A stretch of DNA of 18,171 nt from contig JAKBAU010000034.1 of assembly GCA_021808875.1 (NCBI GenBank), positions 1 to 18,171 on the forward strand, written 5' to 3'. This stretch comes from Pseudomonadota bacterium (GTDB taxonomy: Bacteria > Pseudomonadota > Alphaproteobacteria > Micropepsales > Micropepsaceae). A model generated the notes under the pieces. That model was not told where the DNA came from. It made no database searches and saw nothing but the letters and a program-made list of their open reading frames with translations. Numbering within the stretch: the first letter of the stretch is position 1; every line of letters begins with the position of its first letter. This document shows, in pieces, positions 1 to 5,231 of the stretch. A program made the position numbers and the translations under genes.

Positions 1-126
1 CCGAGGGACACACCATCAACCGCATCGGCGAACTGATGCCCTGGAAGATGATCCGGAACGCCACGTCAGCGCAGTAGCTAACCGCCGTAGCAATCAGACC
101 AGGAACGGTCCTGGCCGGACGCTTAC
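1..126 (+). mobile_element. Right end of an IS66-family-like insertion sequence
   Basis: The segment contains the last transposase codons (3-77) followed by 49 bases ending in CGCTTAC at 120-126. IS66-family elements typically end in GTAAGCG...CGCTTAC, and the last codons fit an IS66 transposase tail. The junction falls inside a leftward gene: homologous-looking sequence of that gene stops at 127 and the element starts immediately. A small inverted repeat (CCAGGA/TCCTGG, 99-104 and 109-114) lies just inside the end. The left end and the expected 8-bp target duplication (127-134 would be one copy) lie outside the window. The family call is inferred from a short stretch. Confidence 0.6.
3..77 (+). 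CDS. tnpC: IS66-like transposase, C-terminal fragment (5' part outside window)
   Basis: Only 24 codons and a TAG stop are visible. The tail contains INRIGELMPW, which resembles the C-terminal signature of IS66 TnpC transposases (usually INRIDELLPW), the catalytic DDE protein of these elements. The stop lies 49 bases from the element terminus, a plausible distance for this family. No start, catalytic residue or other domain can be seen, so the identity rests on this short tail and the nearby CGCTTAC terminus. Confidence 0.5.
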   Translation, partial: EGHTINRIGELMPWKMIRNATSAQ

Positions 127-267
127 GATGCGCTCGAAGTCGTCGTAGACGAACTCGAACCAGCAATCGTCGAGGCATCCTTCGCGAAGCCAGGCGCGCG
201 CCTGCTGCTTCGCGGCCGCGGAGAGCTCGTCGAGGCGGTAGACCGTCGTGTGAATGATCTCGGGCAT
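94..267 (-). pseudogene. Small antitoxin-like hypothetical gene truncated by the IS element
   Basis: The start is ATG at 267-265 (MPEIIHTTVYRLDEL...). The readable part, about 47 residues, matches a protein I know from alphaproteobacterial accessory regions, sometimes labelled 'antitoxin of toxin-antitoxin stability system' and usually about 170 residues long; its function is not established. Reading leftward, the family-like sequence stops at ...DDFERI (position 127). The next codons, VSVRPGPFLV and a stop at 96-94, are read from the terminus of the insertion sequence. The gene is therefore cut to 57 codons with an IS-derived tail and is probably non-functional. An extended start at 342 is unlikely because it would run through the terminator hairpin at 290-317. 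Confidence 0.6.
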
Positions 268-289
268 GGGAACGTGCTCCCGAAAATAG

Positions 290-317
290 AAAGGCCCGGC
301 GCGATGGCCGGGCCTTT
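290..317 (-). terminator. Rho-independent terminator after the DUF6915 gene
   Basis: A perfect 11-bp stem (AAAGGCCCGGC at 290-300, GCCGGGCCTTT at 307-317) with a 6-base loop. On the minus strand the 3' arm is followed by CTATTTT, giving a U-rich tail, and the hairpin lies about 110 bases past the stop of the DUF6915 gene. The plus strand also has a four-T run, so it could act in both directions. Its core is nearly identical to the hairpin at 1320-1341. Confidence 0.7.
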
Positions 318-424
318 TGGGTTGGAGTGGGATCTTGGTCAAAGTTTTGAAGCCGGGCGGGGGCGGTCATCGTCGAACCCGTCATTGGCGCGCCGCCAGG
401 TTCCGATTTTCGCCACGTATCCGG

Positions 425-808
425 TCACGGCATGGCTCCGTCGGCGCTGACTTCGGCAGCGAAAGGATCGACCAGCTTGTGAATGGGCTGGGCGCGGCCC
501 ATCCAGGGCGCCGGGCGAATGCAGCGCACCCAGTCGGCGAAACTCGGGATGAAGCCGAGGTCCTCCAGCACATGCTGCTCGCCGATCAGACGCGCGGGAA
601 CCACGCGGCCGGTCGAGAGAGTGATCGTTGCGCCGAAGGTTCGCTCCAGTTCGAAGATTCCCTGGGCGTGATGACGCAGCGCCCTATGCCGGAAATCGGC
701 CGTGATCTCCTTCGATTCATCGAACCATTGATGGAGCAGCAGGTAATCCTCCGCCTGGCCGCCCCATTTCCGGACCGAGGAGAGCGCGTGGTGATAGCAG
801 TGTCCCAT
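425..808 (-). CDS. DUF6915-like conserved hypothetical protein
   Basis: A 127-residue protein starting at ATG 808-806, with a good ribosome binding site (GAGGAGG) just upstream on the minus strand. It begins MGHCYHHALSSVRKWGG and contains HQWFDESK, FRHRALRHHAQGIF, RLIGEQHVLEDLGFIPS and a tryptophan-rich segment near residue 95. This pattern matches a family I recognise as DUF6915, small soluble proteins found with ArdC and ParB-like genes on alphaproteobacterial plasmids and integrative elements. The conserved His-rich N-terminus could bind metal, but no activity is known. It starts 10 bases after the DUF6878 stop, so the two are probably co-transcribed, and it is followed by the terminator at 290-317. 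Confidence 0.72.
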   Translation of the reverse strand: MGHCYHHALSSVRKWGGQAEDYLLLHQWFDESKEITADFRHRALRHHAQGIFELERTFGATITLSTGRVVPARLIGEQHVLEDLGFIPSFADWVRCIRPAPWMGRAQPIHKLVDPFAAEVSADGAMP

Positions 809-818
809 CGTCGCCTCC

Positions 819-1298
819 TCAGAACGTGTGGACGAAGTTTTCGGAGGAGGTGTAGCGCTCGTTGTAGTCGAGCGTGATCTCGCGGGCGCCGACGTCGAAG
901 GTGACATCGCCATAGGCGCCGTCGCTGTTCTCCCAGCCGGAATGCGTCCGTTCGAGAACATCGTAGGTGAGCCGTTCGGCCGCGGAGGCGATGCTCACGG
1001 ATGAGCGGCTTGGCTCGGCCTGCCCCCATTCGGCCTCGGCGAATTCGATCATCACCGTGGGCTCGGCGATCGGATCTCCGCCCGCCCTAACTTCGATATT
1101 CTCGATCTGACCGGAGTCCCCATAGCCGTCGAAGGTCACGACGACCTGGGTCACGCCGAGCGGCGTGATCGTGTCGAAGAAGGCCACCTTGTTGAGCGCG
1201 AACAGCTCGGCCTTGAGCGTCTCGTAGGCGGCGTTTTGCCGCTCCCAGTCGGAGATTGGCGCACCGCAGCTCAGCGGCGCTTGGTTGGTGTTGCTCAT
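819..1298 (-). CDS. DUF6878-like conserved hypothetical protein
   Basis: A 159-residue acidic protein starting at ATG 1298-1296. Recognisable blocks are YETLKAELFALNK near residue 25, TQVVVTFDGYGDSGQIENIEV in the middle, and HSGWENSDGAYGDVTFDV followed by LDYNERYTSSEN at the C-terminus. These are typical of the DUF6878 family. There is no signal peptide or membrane segment. The family has no assigned function and occurs in the same accessory cassette as ParB-like and DUF6915 genes. The gene lies 100 bases after the parB stop, separated from it by a strong hairpin, and is followed 10 bases later by the DUF6915 gene. A longer upstream start would run through that hairpin, so I chose the internal ATG. 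Confidence 0.75.
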   Translation of the reverse strand: MSNTNQAPLSCGAPISDWERQNAAYETLKAELFALNKVAFFDTITPLGVTQVVVTFDGYGDSGQIENIEVRAGGDPIAEPTVMIEFAEAEWGQAEPSRSSVSIASAAERLTYDVLERTHSGWENSDGAYGDVTFDVGAREITLDYNERYTSSENFVHTF

Positions 1299-1319
1299 GT
1301 CTGGCTCCTGAACGATGAG

Positions 1320-1341
1320 CGCCCGGCGCGAAGGCCGGGCG
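1320..1341 (-). terminator. Intercistronic GC-rich hairpin after parB-like gene
   Basis: An 8-bp perfect stem (CGCCCGGC / GCCGGGCG) with loop GCGAAG lies in the 100-base gap between the parB-like stop and the DUF6878 start. It has no U-tract on either strand, so it may be an attenuator or a transcript-end protector rather than a full terminator. Its core differs by one base from that of the terminator at 290-317. Confidence 0.45.
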
Positions 1342-1398
1342 GCCAGAAGGGGTCCAAAGGGAAGAGCGAGACGGCCGAAGCCGACCCGCCAGCCTGCG

Positions 1399-3537
1399 CT
1401 ATTCGGCGGCGACCATGTGCGGCTCGTCGAGGTCGTCGGCATCCTCTTCGTCATCACCGGCGAGGAACTCCGGCAGCGCCTCGCCCTCAGCATCGACAAT
1501 CATGTCGCCATCGGATGCGACGTCGCCGGTGTCGGCCATGCGGAGCGGCTCTGGCAACCAGCCCGTATCGGTCAGAAGGCGCTCGGCCTCTTTGGCCATG
1601 TCGCCCTTCTTCAGGTGGTCGATGAGCTGGGCCGCGCGGTCGCCGGCGCCCTCGCGGACCGCTTCGAGAATGCGGCGCTTCGGGACACGGCCGAGGTAGT
1701 TCTCGACCGTGGGACGCCAGCCGGCCTGCACCATGTCGAGGCCAACGGCCTTCGCGATCCGGTCTGCGTCGGCGAGACGCTGATCGATGGTGTGCGCTGA
1801 CACGCTGCCGCCGTAGCGGTCGGCCTTCTCGTAGAGCGCGTTGACGCCGAACGACGCGCAATGGGCGAACAGCGCCGCCTGTTCGTCGCCCGAGAGTGTG
1901 GCGAGCCAAGGCCAGAGCCCGTCCTTGTCCTTGGGCAGACGCGCCTCCCAGGCCTTGTGACGCTCGGCGATCGCCTTGGCCGCTGGGGTCTCCTTCAGGC
2001 CCTGCGCCTTCACCGGAAAGCTGATACTGCGCACCGAGACTTCCATGGCCGCGCCGGAGGCGAGGTAGCGTGAGAAGACATCCAGGCAGAACTTGTGCAG
2101 CACGGCCTGAAACGCGACCGATGGCGTGGTCGCGAGTTTGTCGCGCAGCGCCAGTGTACGCTCAGCGGTCAGCTCCGTCACCAGGCGTTCGGGCAGCGGC
2201 TTGATGACGTCGTCATCGTCGTCGTCCGGCTCGGAGGCCGCTCCGGCAACGGTGATGACCGTGCGCGAGACCGGGGACACGGCCAGCGTCGCGTTTTCGG
2301 GATCGGTCGTGATCGCGGCGTCGCCACCGGACTGCGGCTCCGCCGCCGGCGCCTCGTCCTCCGGACGGACGTAGCCGCGATCGATCACCAGCGCGCCCTC
2401 CGGGCCGATGCTGACGAAGACGCCGGCGCGGGCGATGTCGGCTGGCGCGTGGGCAACCGGCCGGCTGTCGAAGGCGGCAAGCGCCGCCTCGATCTCGCCG
2501 AGACGCTGGTCCACATCGTCCGGTAGTTCGTCTGCCTCGGCATAGTCGGCTTCGAGCTTGGCGTATTCGGCGTTCAGCGCCGCTATCGCCGACTGCTCCT
2601 CTTCCGTGAGCGCGGCGGTCACCCCCTCCAGGCTGTGCAGGCCGCGAGTGTGGCCGTAGGGGAAATCGACCGCGACCTCGATCCACTTCCAGCCCTCGGC
2701 GGCGATGGTCTCGGCGTCGGTCTTCAGCTTCTCGGCTACCAGGCGATCGAGGAGCGCCAAGTCCTTGAGCCAGCCGCCATCGTCGGATTGGAACAGGTCG
2801 CGCAGCACTACCCCGCCGGCGGCCTCATAGGCGTCGAGTCCCACGAACACCGCGCGGCGGTCGGCGGCGCGGACGGTCTTCTCGGTCAGCATCCGGCGGA
2901 TCTGGTAGGGCTCCTTTGACCAGGAATTGCCGAGTGCCTGCCAGACCTGTTCCTGGCGGGCGTGATCGGCGGTGACCGTGAAGGCCATCAGTTGGTCAAG
3001 CGACATGCCGTCCTCGGCATAGACGTCGAGCAGCGCGGGCGAGACCGAGGCGAGTCGCAAGCGCTGCTTCACGATGTTCACCGAGGTGAAGAAGGCGGCG
3101 GCGATGTCGTCCTCGGATTGCCCCTTGTCCCGCAGAGCCTGGAAGGCGCGGAACTGATCGAGCGGATGTAGCGGCGCGCGCTGGATGTTCTCGGCCAAGG
3201 AGTCGTCCTCGGCTAGAATGTCGGTCAAGGCATCGCGGACCACGCAGGGAATGAGCGCGGTCTTGGCCAGGCGCTTCTGCTTCACCAGCAGCTCAAGCGC
3301 ACGATAGCGACGGCCGCCGGCGGGGATTTCGAACATGCCGGTCTCAGCGCCATCGGCGTCGAGGATCGGCCGGACGCTCAAGCTCTGCAGGAGCGTGCGC
3401 CGGGCGATGTCGTCAGCCAACTCCTCGATCGAGACGCCGGCCTTCACCCGCCGCACGTTGGACTCGCTCAGCACCAGTCTGTTGAGGGGAATGTCGCGTG
3501 AGGGCGACAGGGTGATCTTCTGAACGGCAGTGGCCAT
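1399..3537 (-). CDS. ParB/RepB/Spo0J-like partition protein (large form)
   Basis: A 712-residue protein beginning MATAVQKITL at ATG 3537-3535. The N-terminal ParB domain (about residues 15-110) carries GGRRYRA (74-80), the counterpart of ParB box II, and ENIQRAPLHPLDQFRAF (116-132), the counterpart of the NLQRxxLxPxEEA motif. A helix-turn-helix-like stretch follows near 141-165. The remaining ~500 residues include acidic and proline/alanine-rich linkers (a DDDDDD run) and a helical C-terminus. ParB-family proteins bind centromere-like DNA, and the N-terminal domain is a CTP-dependent clamp in studied members. No ParA partner is in the window, so the role may be element maintenance or gene regulation. 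An upstream extension to 3969 would run through the structured leader and overlap the DUF2958 gene, so it was rejected. Confidence 0.82.
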   Translation of the reverse strand: MATAVQKITLSPSRDIPLNRLVLSESNVRRVKAGVSIEELADDIARRTLLQSLSVRPILDADGAETGMFEIPAGGRRYRALELLVKQKRLAKTALIPCVVRDALTDILAEDDSLAENIQRAPLHPLDQFRAFQALRDKGQSEDDIAAAFFTSVNIVKQRLRLASVSPALLDVYAEDGMSLDQLMAFTVTADHARQEQVWQALGNSWSKEPYQIRRMLTEKTVRAADRRAVFVGLDAYEAAGGVVLRDLFQSDDGGWLKDLALLDRLVAEKLKTDAETIAAEGWKWIEVAVDFPYGHTRGLHSLEGVTAALTEEEQSAIAALNAEYAKLEADYAEADELPDDVDQRLGEIEAALAAFDSRPVAHAPADIARAGVFVSIGPEGALVIDRGYVRPEDEAPAAEPQSGGDAAITTDPENATLAVSPVSRTVITVAGAASEPDDDDDDVIKPLPERLVTELTAERTLALRDKLATTPSVAFQAVLHKFCLDVFSRYLASGAAMEVSVRSISFPVKAQGLKETPAAKAIAERHKAWEARLPKDKDGLWPWLATLSGDEQAALFAHCASFGVNALYEKADRYGGSVSAHTIDQRLADADRIAKAVGLDMVQAGWRPTVENYLGRVPKRRILEAVREGAGDRAAQLIDHLKKGDMAKEAERLLTDTGWLPEPLRMADTGDVASDGDMIVDAEGEALPEFLAGDDEEDADDLDEPHMVAAE

Positions 3538-3539
3538 TA

Positions 3540-3643
3540 CGGCAGTCTCCGCGGCGGGCGGCCGAGAGCCTCTCTCTCGACCTCCAACCCGCCGCGAAAA
3601 CCGGCGCAGCCCTTTCACTCTCACCGTTCCGGGGCGCCTCCCG
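3540..3643 (-). ncRNA. Structured 5' leader of parB-like gene (copy 2 of a shared motif)
   Basis: On the transcribed (minus) strand an outer 9-bp stem (CGCGGCGGG with CCCGCCGCG; plus positions 3588-3596 and 3550-3558) encloses an inner 9-bp stem (3574-3582 with 3560-3568, one wobble pair) capped by loop AGAGG. A weaker third hairpin (CGGG/CCCG) lies at 3630-3643. The same arrangement, with different stem bases but the same loop, precedes ardC at 4980-5086. The leader ends just before the parB start, so it probably controls translation or transcription readthrough. It may belong to the alphaproteobacterial 'radC' RNA motif, known upstream of antirestriction, integrase and radC genes; that assignment is inferred. 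Confidence 0.6.
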
Positions 3644-3658
3644 TCGAGAAGACGCGCC

Positions 3659-4030
3659 TCACCCGTCCTGGGGTCGGGTGCGATTCGCCGTGTAGAGCAC
3701 GCGCTCCGCTTCCCGGATGCCGCCCGCCTTGCGCGCCGCATCCGCCCAGACCGAGATCGGGACCATTCCCTCGAACAAGAGGTCACGCTCGATCCCGAGG
3801 CCAATCGGTAGACGGACCGCCGCCATCTCGGCCAAGCTGAAGGAGCCAAGCTCCGGTTCGCCCAGGTCGGCCAGGCCGAATAGCGTATCGCCGTCGGCGT
3901 CCAGTTCGGTGGCGAGCCAGACGCCGGCGCCGAGAGGATTGAAGAATTTGACCACAGGAACGTGGTCAATGTCGGGTTGGCGACCGTTGGTGAGCAGGCG
4001 CTCGCGCAATTCGGCGGTGAGGAGGATCAT
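3659..4030 (-). CDS. DUF2958 domain protein
   Basis: A 123-residue protein starting at ATG 4030-4028. It begins MILLTAELRERLLTNG and contains VVKFFNPLGAGVWLATELD, DTLFGLADLGEPELGSFSLAEM and ERDLLFEGMVPISVW, the hallmark blocks of DUF2958, whose members are about this length. Its biochemical role is unknown; it is common on plasmids and integrative elements next to ardC. Its ATG overlaps the ardC stop as ATGA (4030-4027), which indicates translational coupling, so the two are very probably made together. The structured parB leader begins about 15 bases past its stop. Confidence 0.82.
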   Translation of the reverse strand: MILLTAELRERLLTNGRQPDIDHVPVVKFFNPLGAGVWLATELDADGDTLFGLADLGEPELGSFSLAEMAAVRLPIGLGIERDLLFEGMVPISVWADAARKAGGIREAERVLYTANRTRPQDG

Positions 4031-4977
4031 GCCGCCCTCCTGTCGATCGAGGGCTCCGCGTGGTCTTGCGACGGCAAGAAGCCGAGCAGCCAGTCCGCGG
4101 CTTTGCTCGCCTGCGAGGCGGCGCGGACGATGGCGCGATTGTCCTCGCGCAGCCCGTCGAGCCAGGAGCCGATGTAGTCGGCATGGCGGACGGTCGGCAC
4201 AATACCAAGCGAGGCGCAGCAGAAGGCGGCGTTCATCTCGGCCACCAACTCCTCGAAGGCGTAGTTCTTCGTGCCGAACGAACCACTCAGGTCGCGGCCG
4301 AGACGGGACGGATGACCAGTGGCGTGCCCCAGCTCGTGGAGCGCTGTGCGATGCCAGTTGATCGGTTCGAAATAGGCCTGCGGCGGTGGGACCATCACGA
4401 AGTCGGGGCCAGGCGCATAGAAGGCCCGGTCCCCGCCGATGCGGAAATCGACGGCGGTCGCGCGGATCAGCGCCTCGACCCTGGGTTCGATCAGGCCCGG
4501 TGGCGGGGGTGGCGCAACGGCCGCAACCTCAGCCGGCAGGTTTTCGCATTGGGCGGCGTTGAAGACGGTGAACCGCTTCAGGAACGGGATCGCGGTCGCT
4601 TCCTCGCCGGTCTCTCGCGCGCGTCGCCTCTCGTCATCCGGCACGAAGCGGTCGGCATAGACGACGGTTGTGCCGTGCTCGCCCTTGCGCACATTGCCGC
4701 CGAGCGAGAGCGCCTGGCGAAAGGTCAGCCAGCTCTGAGCGGGGAAGCCGTGCTCGATCACGGCGCCCCAGAGGATCAAGACGTTGATCCCCGAATAGTG
4801 CCGGCCAGTGGCGGCGTTCTTCGGCATGGCGAGCGGCGCCTTCGCCGCGGCCGTCCCCCAGGGCTGGACCCAGGGCACGCGGCCGGCCTCCAGCTCGGCG
4901 ATGATCTTGCTCGTGATTTCGTCATAGAGGTTCGTCCGGTCATGGCCGGGGCGTGCCGAAGCGGTCTTGCTGGACAT
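4027..4977 (-). CDS. ardC: ArdC-type antirestriction protein
   Basis: A 316-residue protein from ATG 4977-4975. The N-terminal ArdC domain (about 15-130) shows LYDEITSKIIAELEAGRVPW, then GRHYSGINVLILW and LGGNVRKGEHGTTVVYAD; in studied relatives this part binds single-stranded DNA. A poly-proline linker leads to a zincin-like metallopeptidase domain with HELGH at 214-218 and a downstream glutamate in FEELVAEM (about 242-248), the expected zinc ligands. ArdC proteins protect incoming plasmid DNA from host restriction enzymes in the recipient cell. The gene is preceded by a structured leader (4980-5086), is coupled to the DUF2958 gene by ATGA, and lies back to back with a defence-like operon. 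Confidence 0.9.
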   Translation of the reverse strand: MSSKTASARPGHDRTNLYDEITSKIIAELEAGRVPWVQPWGTAAAKAPLAMPKNAATGRHYSGINVLILWGAVIEHGFPAQSWLTFRQALSLGGNVRKGEHGTTVVYADRFVPDDERRRARETGEEATAIPFLKRFTVFNAAQCENLPAEVAAVAPPPPPGLIEPRVEALIRATAVDFRIGGDRAFYAPGPDFVMVPPPQAYFEPINWHRTALHELGHATGHPSRLGRDLSGSFGTKNYAFEELVAEMNAAFCCASLGIVPTVRHADYIGSWLDGLREDNRAIVRAASQASKAADWLLGFLPSQDHAEPSIDRRAA

Positions 4978-4979
4978 CG

Positions 4980-5086
4980 CGGATCTCCGCGACGGGCGCC
5001 GGAGGCCTCTCCTCCAGCCCTCAACCCGTCACGGCGAACCCAGTCCGCACTTTTACTCTAAGGGGCGTTGCGGGGACCTCCCCGCA
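4980..5086 (-). ncRNA. Structured 5' leader of ardC (copy 1 of a shared motif)
   Basis: On the minus strand an outer 9-bp stem (CGTGACGGG with CCCGTCGCG; plus positions 5025-5033 and 4988-4996) encloses an inner 8-bp stem (5011-5018 with 4998-5005) closed by loop AGAGG. A separate hairpin, GCGGGGA/TCCCCGC, sits upstream at 5070-5085. The parB leader has the same layout with compensating changes in both stems, which argues for a conserved RNA structure rather than chance. The distance to the ardC start is about 10 bases, so ribosome access could depend on the fold. It is possibly the radC RNA motif; that name is an inference. Confidence 0.62.
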
Positions 5087-5097
5087 GAAGGGGGTGT

Positions 5098-5137
5098 GTC
5101 GGCGACACCGGCGCCGACCAGGGGGAAGGCTTTCCCC
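5098..5137. repeat. Two adjacent hairpins in the divergent intergenic region
   Basis: GTCGGCG (5098-5104) pairs with CGCCGAC (5112-5118), and GGGGAA (5122-5127) pairs with TTCCCC (5132-5137) around a 4-base loop. Neither has a clear U-tract. They could be an upstream part of the ardC leader, protein-binding palindromes, or a barrier separating the divergent transcripts. Confidence 0.35.
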
Positions 5138-5158
5138 TCCAGATCGCGGCCCAGACGC

Positions 5159-5217
5159 TTCCATTAAGCGGACCATTGACTTCCAATTAGCCGGTAACGA
5201 TAGTTCCAATCGTCCGG
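5159..5217 (+). repeat. Three TTCCAWT direct repeats upstream of the defence operon
   Basis: Units begin at 5159 (TTCCATTAAGCGG), 5181 (TTCCAATTAGCCGG) and 5204 (TTCCAATCGTCCGG). The starts are 22 and 23 bases apart, close to two helical turns. The second and third match at 11 of 14 positions. The array overlaps the putative promoter at 5176-5204 and ends 14 bases before the first gene. A short inverted repeat (ACGAT 5197-5201, ATCGT 5209-5213) is superimposed. It is plausibly an operator, or alternatively recombinase-binding repeats. Confidence 0.5.
5176..5204 (+). promoter_or_regulatory. Putative sigma70-type promoter for the defence operon
   Basis: TTGACT (5176-5181) is followed after 17 bases by GATAGT (5199-5204), which matches TATAAT at four of six positions. 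It would start transcription near 5211, about 20 bases before the ATPase ATG. It sits within the direct-repeat array, so a repeat-binding protein could block it. Assigned from consensus likeness only. Confidence 0.35.
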
Positions 5218-5231
5218 GGATCGGGGTGGGC

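Noticed and set aside
317..877. Plus-strand open frame of 186 codons over the DUF6915 gene
   Set aside because: It is antisense to a recognisable family protein with a good ribosome binding site, and its translation is Arg-rich low-complexity sequence typical of a GC-rich shadow frame.
2205..2230. GTC/GAC trinucleotide run as a possible repeat element
   Set aside because: It lies in frame in the parB-like gene and encodes an aspartate run in an acidic linker.
5070..5137. The hairpin cluster as a CRISPR or iteron replication origin
   Set aside because: The hairpins differ in sequence from each other, there are no regularly spaced identical repeats with unique spacers, and no replication initiator gene is present.
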